A stretch of 27,310 bases of DNA, taken from assembly GCA_958349075.1 (NCBI GenBank), contig CATWBR010000003.1, positions 1 through 27,310 on the forward strand. Reading direction: 5' to 3'. The position numbers and the translations under genes are program-made. Under the pieces are notes generated by a model that was given only the letters and a program-made list of their open reading frames with translations, did no database searches and had not been told where the DNA came from. Below are positions 7,602-15,630 of this stretch, piece after piece. The DNA is from an uncultured Clostridium sp. (GTDB lineage Bacteria; Bacillota; Clostridia; Lachnospirales; Lachnospiraceae). How positions within the stretch are numbered: the first letter of the stretch is position 1; each line of letters opens with the position of its first letter.

Positions 7602-7722
7602 CTTATCTCAACTTTTTATAGAAAATAAGACAACTTTTTTGTTTCGGTACCCAACTAAAAGCGAACTTGTTTTGTTTCATTGACCGTGCTATTCTTTAGA
7701 CATAGAAAACATCAATGATGTT
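7602..7722. promoter_or_regulatory. Divergent control region: LysR-like sites and catabolic promoter
   Basis: CTTAT (7602-7606) and ATAAG (7625-7629) form an interrupted dyad of the LysR type. CAACTTTTT occurs twice as a direct repeat (7609-7617 and 7631-7639), 22 bp apart, so both lie on the same helical face. Two overlapping sigma-A promoters for the rightward operon are possible. One is TTGTTT (7667-7672), 17 bp, TATTCT (7690-7695). The other is TTGACC (7680-7685), 17 bp, TAGAAA (7703-7708). A perfect dyad AACATCA-A-TGATGTT (7708-7722) sits just downstream, where a repressor could block. Confidence 0.45.
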
Positions 7723-7811
7723 CATAAAAATAGGGCAAAGAGAATTTGCCAAAACCGCGCGCGCTGAATACATGTAACCCAAGAAAAAGTTAAAACTGGA
7801 GGAAGTTCGTT

Positions 7812-9002
7812 ATGAAGAGAGAGGCCTTGGAGGGTGTTCGTATCCTCGATATCGCGACCGTAATTGCGGGACCGTGGGGAGCCGGAATTCTTGCAGATTT
7901 CGGCGCGGAGGTAATTAAAGTGGAAATGCCCGGACGCGGAGATACTGTCCGTGCGATGGGACCGTTAAAGGACGGAGTCAGCATCCGCTGGCCGATGTTT
8001 GGAAGAAATAAGAAGACCATTACATTGGATCTTCACTATGAGGAAGGCAAGAAGCTGTTCCTGGAGCTGGTAGCAAAGAGTGATGTTCTTATCGAGAACT
8101 TCAGAACCGGAACTCTGGACAAGTGGGGGCTGGGGATAGATGTTCTTAGGCAGGCAAATCCTGATATTATCGTAACTCATGTAACCGGATACGGACAGAC
8201 CGGTCCCAACCGCCATCTGGCAGGCCTTGGAACTCCGCTGCAGGCATACTCCGGTATGACTTATCTGACCGGCTATCCGGATCGCCCGCCGGTAAGCCCG
8301 CCAATCGCTCTGGCTGATTATGTGGCAGGCTTAAATGTGGTAATCGGTACTATGATGGCCCTTTACCACCGTGACTGCCTGAAGGGCCGGCCGCAGGAGG
8401 TTGACGTTAGCCTATACGAAGGTATCTTCCGTATGCTGGAGAACTTTGTGGCCCAGCTGGATATCCTGGGGATCAACAAACAGCGTACTCCGATGCCCAG
8501 CGGCGCTTCCTGTCCGATTGGAACTTTTGAGACAAAGGACAAAAAATATGTCATTATCGTATGCAGCACCAACCCGGTATTCGAGCATCTTTGCGAGGCC
8601 ATGGAGCGTCCGGACTGGTTACCGAAATACGCTCTTGCGAAAGACCGTCTGGCAGACCCGGAACCGATTATGTCGGCTCTTACCCAGTGGGTCACAGAGA
8701 GAACTTATGCAGAAATCAAGGAGCGCTGCGACAATGCAGGCGTTCCGATATCCGCCATCTACAGTATGCAGGACATTTTCGAGGATCCGCACTACGCAGC
8801 GCGCAACGACATTCTTGAAGTACCGTGTGAGGAATTCGGTTCTATCAAGATGCCCGGGGTGTTCCCGATACTGACCGAGACTCCCGGTCAGGTGAAGTGG
8901 GCAGGCCAGAAGATGGGCCGGTTCAATGAGGAGATCTACAAAGGCTTTCTGGACTTAAGCGATGAAGAGATAAAAGCTCTGGAGGAGAAGAAGGTAATTT
9001 AA
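7812..9002 (+). CDS. CaiB/BaiF class III CoA-transferase
   Basis: A 396-aa family III CoA-transferase. It moves CoA between an acyl-CoA donor and a carboxylic acid through an aspartyl-mixed anhydride/thioester, in the cytoplasm, usually as an interlocked dimer. The N-terminus has the family opening (GVRILDIATVIAGPWGAGILADFGAEVIKVEMPGRGDTVR). The catalytic Asp is D169 in ALADYVAGL, at the same number as in formyl-CoA transferase. GRPQEVDVSLYEG follows at about 192-204. The length is normal. The start has GGAGGAAG about 6-10 bases upstream. It is the first gene of the operon opposite the LysR gene and is followed by a carrier and an HMG-CoA-lyase-like enzyme, so it probably activates the imported acid to its CoA ester for cleavage. 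The acid is not identified. Confidence 0.93.
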   Translation: MKREALEGVRILDIATVIAGPWGAGILADFGAEVIKVEMPGRGDTVRAMGPLKDGVSIRWPMFGRNKKTITLDLHYEEGKKLFLELVAKSDVLIENFRTGTLDKWGLGIDVLRQANPDIIVTHVTGYGQTGPNRHLAGLGTPLQAYSGMTYLTGYPDRPPVSPPIALADYVAGLNVVIGTMMALYHRDCLKGRPQEVDVSLYEGIFRMLENFVAQLDILGINKQRTPMPSGASCPIGTFETKDKKYVIIVCSTNPVFEHLCEAMERPDWLPKYALAKDRLADPEPIMSALTQWVTERTYAEIKERCDNAGVPISAIYSMQDIFEDPHYAARNDILEVPCEEFGSIKMPGVFPILTETPGQVKWAGQKMGRFNEEIYKGFLDLSDEEIKALEEKKVI

Positions 9003-9012
9003 ACGGGGTATG

Positions 9013-9082
9013 GCAGAGAAAACCGGAATGACAAAACAAATGCTCATACGGTTTTCTCTGCAAAGGTCTGCAGGGGCAGACC
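9013..9082 (+). other. Two intra-operon hairpins between CoA-transferase and carrier
   Basis: The 122-bp gap holds a perfect 13-bp stem, GCAGAGAAAACCG (9013-9025) with CGGTTTTCTCTGC (9049-9061). A 7-bp stem follows directly, GGTCTGC (9065-9071) with GCAGACC (9076-9082), with a 4-base loop. Neither is followed by a T-run, so they are poor terminators. They are better read as mRNA stabilising or processing elements that set different levels for the two genes. Confidence 0.55.
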
Positions 9083-9124
9083 GTAACAAAAACTATATGC
9101 ATGTAAGAGAAAGGGGTAACAACT

Positions 9125-10432
9125 ATGATGGCCTTTGTCGGCTTTGCCATGCTTTTTATTATAATGGCGCTTTTAATACGTAATAAAATGATGCCTATCG
9201 TTATCTTCGTAACCATTCCTGTGGTTGCAGCCCTGATTCTGGGCAATGGCTTTGACGCCATTGGAGAGATGATCAACACAGGACTCGGTTCTGTGTGGAA
9301 GACAGCAGTCCTGTTCATCTTCTCCGTATCCTACTTCGGTATCATGAATGATGCCGGAATGTTTGACCCGATTGTGGATGCCCTGGTAAAAAAAGCCGGA
9401 AGCAATGTAATACTTGTAACGGTGTTTTCCGGTATTGTTGCCATTCTCGGCCATCTGGACGGAGCTACGGCAACTACCGTATTAGTAACGATACCGGCGC
9501 TTCTTCCTTTGTATAAGAGATTGAAGATTTCTCCGTTTTCCCTGTTATTAATCACCGGATGTGCTATGGGTGTAATGAACCTGGTACCATGGGGCGGCCC
9601 GATTGTCCGTGTAGCCAGTGTCCTGAACATGGATGTAACGGAGTTATGGCATTATCTCCTCCCGTTCCAGGCCGTAGTCCTGATTGCCACTCTGATAATT
9701 GCGGCTATCTGCGGTATCGTAGAAAAGAAACACGGTGCCGGCCGGTTTACAGAGGAAGAAATTGAAGAGATGAACAGCGCAAAGCTGGATGAAGAGGCTC
9801 TTGCCCTGAAACGTCCAAAGTTATTTATATTCAATATACTGTTAACCCTTGTATTAATTATCTGCCTGTGTCTGTCTGTGATGCCGACGCATGCGTTGTT
9901 TATGGTAGCCTTCGGAATTGGAATCAGTGTCAATTATCCGGGACTGAAGATGCAGCAGCAGCGATTCAAAGCACATGCAAGTGAGGCCTTGAACATGTCC
10001 GCCACCCTGCTGGCAGCAGCAGTTTTCATCGGTGTAATGCAGAATTCCGGTATGCTGGATGCTATGGTGGATGTGCTCCTTGCTGTTATCCCGGCATCTC
10101 TGGGACGTTTCATGAACATCATCGCAGGCTTAATCAGTGTTCCGGTTGGTGCTGTGCTGGGCGCAGATACCTTTTATTACGGTGTGTTCCCGCTTCTGGG
10201 AGAAGCGGCATCCAACTTCGGCGTACCGCAGATGGATGTTGGCATTGCGATGCTGATTGGCAAAAATGTAGGAATGATCATTAGTCCGCTGCAGCCGACT
10301 ACATATCTGGCCTGTGGTCTGGCCGGTGTGGAAGTGGCAGACCACTTAAAGAAGAATTTCGGCTGGTGCTGGATTATCAGTATCGTGTTCTGTGTCATCG
10401 CTGTGATGATGGGGCTGATGAAAATCTATTAG
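9125..10432 (+). CDS. CitMHS-like carboxylate carrier
   Basis: A 435-aa membrane protein with about 11-12 hydrophobic segments. The sequence around residues 105-140 (GHLDGATATTVLVTIPALLPLYKRLKISPFSL) and MNLVPWGGPIVRVASVL resemble the CitMHS family of metal-citrate/proton symporters (ion transporter superfamily). A hydrophilic cytoplasmic loop (EEEIEEMNSAKLDEEALALKRP) at about 205-230 divides two homologous halves. The start ATG has AAAGGGG 5-8 bases upstream. Its position between a CoA-transferase and an HMG-CoA-lyase-like enzyme suggests it imports the acid that those enzymes degrade. Citrate, citramalate, 3-hydroxy-3-methylglutarate or a similar hydroxy acid would fit. The exact substrate is inference. 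Confidence 0.85.
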   Translation: MMAFVGFAMLFIIMALLIRNKMMPIVIFVTIPVVAALILGNGFDAIGEMINTGLGSVWKTAVLFIFSVSYFGIMNDAGMFDPIVDALVKKAGSNVILVTVFSGIVAILGHLDGATATTVLVTIPALLPLYKRLKISPFSLLLITGCAMGVMNLVPWGGPIVRVASVLNMDVTELWHYLLPFQAVVLIATLIIAAICGIVEKKHGAGRFTEEEIEEMNSAKLDEEALALKRPKLFIFNILLTLVLIICLCLSVMPTHALFMVAFGIGISVNYPGLKMQQQRFKAHASEALNMSATLLAAAVFIGVMQNSGMLDAMVDVLLAVIPASLGRFMNIIAGLISVPVGAVLGADTFYYGVFPLLGEAASNFGVPQMDVGIAMLIGKNVGMIISPLQPTTYLACGLAGVEVADHLKKNFGWCWIISIVFCVIAVMMGLMKIY

Positions 10433-10503
10433 AGAGCTGACCGCTGCCGGAACGGCAATGGGGCTGTTATAATCTGAGCGTTAGAAATAAGGAGAAAATT
10501 GAG

Positions 10504-11466
10504 ATGCCGATGGAAAATATGGTAAAAAAGGTCCGCTTGTGTGAGGTAGGTATCCGCGACGGCCTCCAGAATGAGAAGCAGATTGTTTCCACAGAGGATA
10601 AAATTGAACTAATCAATGCCATGTCAGAGGCAGGCTTTCCGGTTATCGAAGTAGGAAGTTTCGTCAGCCCGAAGGCGGTGCCTCAGATGGCCAATACGGA
10701 TGAGGTGTTCCGGGGAATTACGAAAAAGCAAGGCGTTGAGTACCGTGCTCTTATCGCTAATTTAAAGGGCGTGGAGCGTGCAATTGCCTGCGGATGTACT
10801 AAGGTAAAATTAAATGTTTCTGCCAGCGTTGCTCATAATCTGGCAAACTTAAACAGAACTCCCTCCGAAACCGTAGCCGGTTTTGCTGTCTGCGTGGAGA
10901 AAGCTCATGAAGCGGGTATTGAGATCTCCGGCTCCATCTCCATGCCTTTTGGTTCTCCGTGGGATAAGGAAATCCCGGTACAGGATGTTAAGGACATCAT
11001 TGAAGCATATCTTGCAGTCGGCATTACCGAGATCAGCTTATCAGATGCTTCCGGTATGGCTTATCCGTCTCAGGTATATGGAATGTGTAAGGAGATGAAG
11101 AGAAGCTATCCGCAAGTAACCTGGTGGCTGCATTTCCACAACACCAGAGGACTTGGCATTGCCAACATCCTGGCAGGTATGGAAGCGGGTTTTGATCAGT
11201 TTGATGCCAGCTTTGCAGGCGTAGGCGGCTGTCCGTTCGTACCGGGGGCAGCAGGTAATGTGACCACGGAGGATATCCTCCACATGTGGGATGAGATGAA
11301 GGTGGAGACAGGCATTGACCTTGACAAGGCGATGGAGATCAGCCGGAAGGTAGTGAAGATTCTAGGCCACAACACAGACAGCTACCTGCTCCGCGCCGGT
11401 AAATCCAAGGATCTGCTTTTGGAGCTGCCGAAGGGACAGATTCGGAATCAGACGTTGAAAAAATAA
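10504..11466 (+). CDS. HMG-CoA lyase-like (DRE-TIM metallolyase) enzyme
   Basis: A 320-aa TIM-barrel lyase that splits a 3-hydroxy-acyl-CoA by retro-Claisen chemistry with a divalent metal. The metal and catalytic elements are present: R18-D19 in GIRDGLQNE, H210 and H212 in LHFHNTRG, and C243 in VGGCPFVPGAAGNVTTED. Two segments differ from classical HMG-CoA lyases. The GCPYEG-type segment reads MPFGSPWDKEIP (148-158), and the GDTIG-type segment reads SDASGMAYP (180-188). That hints at a substrate other than HMG-CoA, such as a citramalyl-type or substituted malyl-type CoA ester. The start ATG has AAGGAG about 8 bases upstream. An ATG at residue 3 or 6 is equally possible. The gene follows the carrier by 71 bp in one operon. 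The pta remnant begins directly after its stop. Confidence 0.88.
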   Translation: MPMENMVKKVRLCEVGIRDGLQNEKQIVSTEDKIELINAMSEAGFPVIEVGSFVSPKAVPQMANTDEVFRGITKKQGVEYRALIANLKGVERAIACGCTKVKLNVSASVAHNLANLNRTPSETVAGFAVCVEKAHEAGIEISGSISMPFGSPWDKEIPVQDVKDIIEAYLAVGITEISLSDASGMAYPSQVYGMCKEMKRSYPQVTWWLHFHNTRGLGIANILAGMEAGFDQFDASFAGVGGCPFVPGAAGNVTTEDILHMWDEMKVETGIDLDKAMEISRKVVKILGHNTDSYLLRAGKSKDLLLELPKGQIRNQTLKK

Positions 11467-11467
11467 A

Positions 11468-12082
11468 GGCGCTACCCACTCCACTGCAGATACGATTCGT
11501 CCGGCGTTACAACTGATCAAGACAAAACCGGATAATAAGATCGTTTCTTCCTGCTATCTGATAGTTCGCCCGTCCAGCCCACATAAGGATGAGATCCTGG
11601 TTATGGCCGACTGCTCGGTTAACATTGATCCGAATGAGGATGAGCTGGTGGAAATTGCTTCTGAAACAGTCAAATGTGCAAGGATGTTTGGAGTAGAGCC
11701 AAAGGTGGCATTCTTAAGCTATTCCACCAAAGGATCGGGAAAGGGAGTCTGCGTGGATAAGATGAAGAATGCCTGCGAAAAAGCGAAAGCAATAATGCCG
11801 GATGTGGATATCGACGGTGAAATGCAGTTTGATGCGGCAGTTTCTCCTGAGGTAGGCCAGATGAAGTTTCCGGGATCCAGAGTTGCCGGATATGCCAATA
11901 CCTTTATTTATCCAGATATCAATTCTGGTAATATCGGTCATAAGATAGCGCAGCGTCTCGGTGGCTTTGATGCTTATGGGCCAATTTTGCTGGGACTGAA
12001 CGCGTCGATTAATGATTTATCCCGTGGCTGTAATACGCAGGAGGTCTACTCCATGGCGATTATTACAGCGTCACTTGCGTAA
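11468..12082 (+). pseudogene. pta: 5'-deleted phosphate acetyltransferase remnant
   Basis: From 11468 one frame reads GATHSTADTIRPALQLIKTK, the well-known mid-protein Pta motif. It continues without stop or frameshift to the normal Pta end (GLNASINDLSRGCNTQEVYSMAIITASLA). About 205 codons remain of roughly 330. The first third of the enzyme is absent, and the frame is closed upstream by TGA at 11456, inside the end of the lyase gene. No start codon with a ribosome binding site precedes the homology. The first ATG (11603) would give only 159 aa, lacking the GATHSTADT segment. The junction lies 1 base after the lyase stop codon. Pta normally converts acetyl-CoA to acetyl phosphate; this fragment is almost certainly inactive. 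The sharp, in-frame preservation of the remainder suggests a recent deletion. Confidence 0.88.
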
Positions 12083-12182
12083 AAACGGTTGAAAAAAAGA
12101 GACGTAAGGAATGGTTGATCAGGAGATAACAATTCCTGGCGAATCATCTCTCTTTGTTTGTTTGAAAGAAGTGGAACAGTAT

Positions 12183-13310
12183 ATGAAAGCAGATTATCTG
12201 ATTCGAGGAGGCCGTGTCATTGATGATTATCAAGGGATCGACATGGTCGGAGATATTGCGGTAAAGAATGGGAAAATTGTCGGTGCGGACGCGGTAGAGC
12301 CTTCACAGGTGATCGATGCATCCGGATGTATCGTAACTCCGGGTTTGATTGATTACCACTGTCACGTGGGAACCCGTATGTCGGATTTGGGCGTGGATGG
12401 AGAAACTACGTATCTTCCCACCGGGGTTACAACAGTAGTGGATGCTGGTACCTCCGGAACCGCCAACTATGAGGCATTCCGGCAGGTAACGCTTCACAGT
12501 CGCCTGAGAGTAAAAGCGTTTTTAAATGTCTGCCCGGCCGGCCCGGTGACGACAGGCTACCATGAGAATATTAACCCTGCGTTTTTTCAGAGGGATAAAA
12601 TACTCCGTTATCTGGAAAAGTATTCAGATCAGCTCTTGGGCTTAAAGGTACGTCAGAGTACGGAGCTGGCAGAAGGACTCGGTCTGGAGCCGATGAAGGC
12701 TATGCTGGAGATCGCGAAAGAGGCGGGCTGCCCGGTGGTGGTTCACACAACAAATCCGCCGGCAAAGCCCGAAGAGCTGGCCCGTTTGCTCCGGAAGGGG
12801 GACGTGTATGCTCATGTATATCAGGGAAAAGGGGAAACGGTTATACGGAACGGTCATGTCATTCCGGAAATGTTTGAGCATCAGAAAAGAGGGGTGATTT
12901 TCGACGCGGCAAACGGAGTTAACCATTTCAGCTTCGATGTGGCGGTGAAATGCCTGGAGGAAGGTTTTTTACCCGACATCATCAGTACGGATTTATCCAG
13001 CAAATCGGTCTACACTCCGGGAAAGGTCTTTTCACTTACCGCGGTTATTTCCAAATATCTGGCGCTGGGGATGCCGCTAAGCGAAGCCCTGCGCCGTGCG
13101 ATCCGGAATCCGGCATGGGCTCTGGGTCAGGAAAGGGAACTGGGGAGTCTTTGCGAAGGAACCTGTGCGGATATCGCTATTCACCGCCTTGTGGATCGGC
13201 CGACCGTGTTTACGGATACTTTCGGAAAAAACATAGAAGGAAAACAACTGCTGCGCACAGAGTTAACCATGAGAGACGGCAGCGTTGTATTCCGGCAGAT
13301 TGAGTTTTAA
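12183..13310 (+). CDS. Metal-dependent amidohydrolase (EF_0837/deacetylase-like)
   Basis: A 375-aa amidohydrolase-superfamily enzyme with the binuclear metal set: HxH in DYHCHVG (H59, H61), a bridging Lys in LGLKVRQS (K155), His in VVVHTTN (H188), His in AHVYQG (H211) and Asp in ISTDLSS (D270). The order and spacing fit the dihydroorotase-like branch that includes EF_0837 and the annotated amidohydrolase/deacetylase group, whose substrates are poorly known. The frame is open to an ATG at 12111. However, the family begins at the MKADYLIRGGRVID segment, so I place the start at 12183. Neither start has a strong ribosome binding site, and 12111 remains possible (399 aa). It is followed by a YfcC-type carrier 27 bp downstream, which suggests uptake then hydrolysis of an N-acyl or cyclic amide compound (inference). 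Confidence 0.85.
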   Translation: MKADYLIRGGRVIDDYQGIDMVGDIAVKNGKIVGADAVEPSQVIDASGCIVTPGLIDYHCHVGTRMSDLGVDGETTYLPTGVTTVVDAGTSGTANYEAFRQVTLHSRLRVKAFLNVCPAGPVTTGYHENINPAFFQRDKILRYLEKYSDQLLGLKVRQSTELAEGLGLEPMKAMLEIAKEAGCPVVVHTTNPPAKPEELARLLRKGDVYAHVYQGKGETVIRNGHVIPEMFEHQKRGVIFDAANGVNHFSFDVAVKCLEEGFLPDIISTDLSSKSVYTPGKVFSLTAVISKYLALGMPLSEALRRAIRNPAWALGQERELGSLCEGTCADIAIHRLVDRPTVFTDTFGKNIEGKQLLRTELTMRDGSVVFRQIEF

Positions 13311-13337
13311 GGATTTGCAGTAATTGGGGGAAAACAA

Positions 13338-14723
13338 ATGAAAAATAAAACATTTAAAATACCGCATATTCATGAATATCTGGTCGTGATTGTGATGTTG
13401 CTTCTTGCCTGTACTTTGACGTATCTGATTCCGGCCGGTGAGTATACTGTGATAGTGAATGAAGCGGGAAAAGAGGTGGTAGATCCCAACGGTTTCCATT
13501 TTATTGAAAACACGCCGGTGAGCTTCCTTTCATTTTTTAATCTTATTTTCCGCGGCTTTATTAAACAGGCGAACTTAATATTCACAATGTTTTTTATTGC
13601 CGGAGGCGTACAGATGATAATTTCGACGGAAGCAATTCATGCATTGATGAGGATTCTGGCTACAAAGTTCAGCAAAACACCGCGTATAACGATTATTGTT
13701 ATGATGATAGCTTTTGGCATTATGAGTGTCCCGATTCAGATGAATTATTTTATTCCGTTCAGTACGATTGTGCTGATGCTCTGCCTTATGATGGGATATG
13801 ATGCGGTCACGGCGGCAGCGGTCATTATCACGGCCTCTTCCTTTGGTTCTACCTGCGGTATGCTGAATATCAGCACTACGGCAATTGCCAATGAGATGGC
13901 AGGTCTTCCTCTGTACCATGGAATGGGATTCCGGTGGATCGGTTTTTTATGCATGATTCTGATCACAACCTGGGGGATTTGCCGCTATGCGGAAAAAGTC
14001 CGCAGGGATTTTTCCAAAAGCTACTGCTATGGGATCAAAAACATTATTGAACCGGGAAATGTGGAGTCTCTGCCGGAAATGACGCATTGGCATTTGCTTT
14101 GCCTGGCGGCGCTGGCCGGTGGAGTAGGAGTATTGATCTATGGCTGTTCTTCCCTGGGATGGAGCTATGAACAGACGGCGGTCTGTTTTCTGGTGACAGG
14201 AATCATTGCCTCTGTCATTGGCAAAAAAAGCCCGAACAGCATGTGCAAAAGCTTTGTTAATGGGGCAAAGACTATCCTTGGCGCATGCATCATGATTGGT
14301 ATCGCCCGTTCCATAGCATTGGCGATGGATGCCGGAAATATTCTGGATACCGTCGTTTACGTGATTGCCGGCTTCCTGGGAAAGATGCCGGCAATACTCC
14401 AGGCGCCGATGATGTTCTGGGCGCATACCATAATCAACTTCTTCGTTACGTCCGGTTCCGGACAGGCAACCGTTACGATGCCGGTTTTTCTTCCGGTTGC
14501 GGATTTGATCGGAATGAGCAAAGAAACGGCAATTCTCGCATTAAACTATGGTGATGGACTGAGCAACTATATTTATCCACATTCTTCTTCACTGATGGCC
14601 TTTCTGGCGGCCTGCGGTGTGGGCTACGGAACGTGGATGAAGTTTATGGGAAAAATGTTTGCGGTCTGGTTTACCTTTGCAAGCGTTTTTATGATGATTG
14701 CAGTGGTAATCGGCTATTGTTAA
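13338..14723 (+). CDS. YfcC/DcuC-like ion-transporter-superfamily carrier
   Basis: A 461-aa membrane protein with about 12 hydrophobic segments. The opening (IPHIHEYLVVIVMLLLACTLTYLIPAGEYTVIVNEAGKEVVDPNGFHFIENTPVSF) is characteristic of the YfcC family in the ion transporter superfamily, related to C4-dicarboxylate carriers DcuC and to AbgT. Conserved patches follow, such as ASSFGSTCGMLNISTTAIA near the middle and NFFVTSGSGQATVTMPVFLPVADLIGMSKETAILALNYGDGLSNYIYPHS near the end. The start ATG has GGGGG about 8 bases upstream. It is the last gene of the cluster, just after the amidohydrolase, and is closed by a terminator at 14738. The likely role is uptake of the amidohydrolase substrate or exchange of its product. 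Substrate unknown. Confidence 0.87.
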   Translation: MKNKTFKIPHIHEYLVVIVMLLLACTLTYLIPAGEYTVIVNEAGKEVVDPNGFHFIENTPVSFLSFFNLIFRGFIKQANLIFTMFFIAGGVQMIISTEAIHALMRILATKFSKTPRITIIVMMIAFGIMSVPIQMNYFIPFSTIVLMLCLMMGYDAVTAAAVIITASSFGSTCGMLNISTTAIANEMAGLPLYHGMGFRWIGFLCMILITTWGICRYAEKVRRDFSKSYCYGIKNIIEPGNVESLPEMTHWHLLCLAALAGGVGVLIYGCSSLGWSYEQTAVCFLVTGIIASVIGKKSPNSMCKSFVNGAKTILGACIMIGIARSIALAMDAGNILDTVVYVIAGFLGKMPAILQAPMMFWAHTIINFFVTSGSGQATVTMPVFLPVADLIGMSKETAILALNYGDGLSNYIYPHSSSLMAFLAACGVGYGTWMKFMGKMFAVWFTFASVFMMIAVVIGYC

Positions 14724-14737
14724 TAATTTATATGTAC

Positions 14738-14762
14738 AGCAGGTTCTTCGGAACCTGCTTTT
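14738..14762 (+). terminator. Rho-independent terminator with UUCG loop
   Basis: AGCAGGTTC (14738-14746) and GAACCTGCT (14751-14759) form a perfect 9-bp stem closed by TTCG, an unusually stable tetraloop, followed by TTTT. It ends the catabolic cluster. Confidence 0.92.
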
Positions 14763-14816
14763 CTGTAGCTTGCCTCCAGGGAACGCGAAGATTTATCACA
14801 TTTCCGCATTCTCATT

Positions 14817-15398
14817 TCAGGGCTGCTTTTTCAAAAGCTCTTCATAAACGAAACAATCCGTTATATGGTCATTGACCATCCCGATGGCCTGCATAAATGA
14901 ATATATTGTGGTGGAACCCACAAATTTAAAGCCCATCTTTTTCAAGTCTTTGCTTATTTTGTCGGAGAGCGGGGTGTTGGCCGGCATTTCCTCCATGGTT
15001 TTCCAGTGGTTGGTAATGGGCTTGTGATCCACATAGTCCCAGATAAATTGATCGAAACTCCCGTATTTTTCGACGGTTTCCAAAAAGGCCCCTGCATTGT
15101 TTACGGCGGCATTGATTTTCAGGCGGTTTCTGATGATACCCTTGTTTTCCATCAGTTCCAGGATTTTATCTTCATTGTAGAGGCTGATTTTCTCAGGGTC
15201 AAATCCGTCAAAAGCCTTCCGGAATGCTTCTCTCTTATTCAAAATCGTAATCCATGAAAGACCCGCCTGCATAGATTCCAGGGTCAGCATTTCAAACAGC
15301 TTCCTGTCGTCATGTTCGGGACGTCCCCATTCGTTGTCGTGATAGTCCACATAGATGGGGGTGCTGCCTGCCCAGGAACATCTTATTTTTTCGCACAT
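14817..15398 (-). CDS. tag: DNA-3-methyladenine glycosylase I
   Basis: A 193-aa base-excision repair enzyme that removes 3-methyladenine from alkylated DNA. The family's structural zinc ligands are all present: C7 (RCSW), H20 (YHDNEWG), H178 and C182 (VNDHITDCF). The catalytic/recognition region ESMQAGLSWITILNKREAFR (41-60) and the FVGSTTIYSFMQAIGMVNDH tail are diagnostic. The frame is open 36 codons further upstream, but the true start is the ATG at 15398, directly preceded by AAAGGAG at 7 bases, where homology begins. It is a single gene, convergent with the catabolic cluster, and its 3' end is separated from it by the UUCG terminator. Confidence 0.95.
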   Translation of the reverse strand: MCEKIRCSWAGSTPIYVDYHDNEWGRPEHDDRKLFEMLTLESMQAGLSWITILNKREAFRKAFDGFDPEKISLYNEDKILELMENKGIIRNRLKINAAVNNAGAFLETVEKYGSFDQFIWDYVDHKPITNHWKTMEEMPANTPLSDKISKDLKKMGFKFVGSTTIYSFMQAIGMVNDHITDCFVYEELLKKQP

Positions 15399-15546
15399 AA
15401 AGTGTCTCCTTTCATGCCATAAGGGGATTTGGCCGATGTATAGTCTGTATATCGCTATTTTGTATAACGACATCTTATCACACAATCTTCCGGCCGTATA
15501 TTGCAATCTGCAGAGAAAATGCAGCGGTAGAAAGCCGCAGAAAAAT

Positions 15547-15616
15547 CGTTACTGTTCACTCCGTGCCCAGCAACACGCTTCGCGATGCACAGAAACGGTG
15601 CCTGTGAACAGTAACG
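15547..15616. repeat. REP-like palindromic element, copy B, with 13-bp perfect arms
   Basis: CGTTACTGTTCAC (15547-15559) is exactly complementary to GTGAACAGTAACG (15604-15616). Inside are further pairings CCGT/ACGG and GTGC/GCAC, so the 70 bases can fold into one long hairpin. The inner core shares ordered words with the element at 6578-6608. It lies between the divergent tag and TetR genes and has no coding content. I recall similar hairpins dispersed in Lachnospiraceae genomes, but cannot verify it here. Confidence 0.5.
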
Positions 15617-15630
15617 AAAAATCTTACGAT

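Noticed and set aside
11603..12082. An independent 159-residue gene starting at the ATG at 11603
   Set aside because: Pta homology extends upstream of this ATG to 11468 without interruption, so the ATG is an internal Met of a truncated pta. The region before it lacks a good ribosome binding site.
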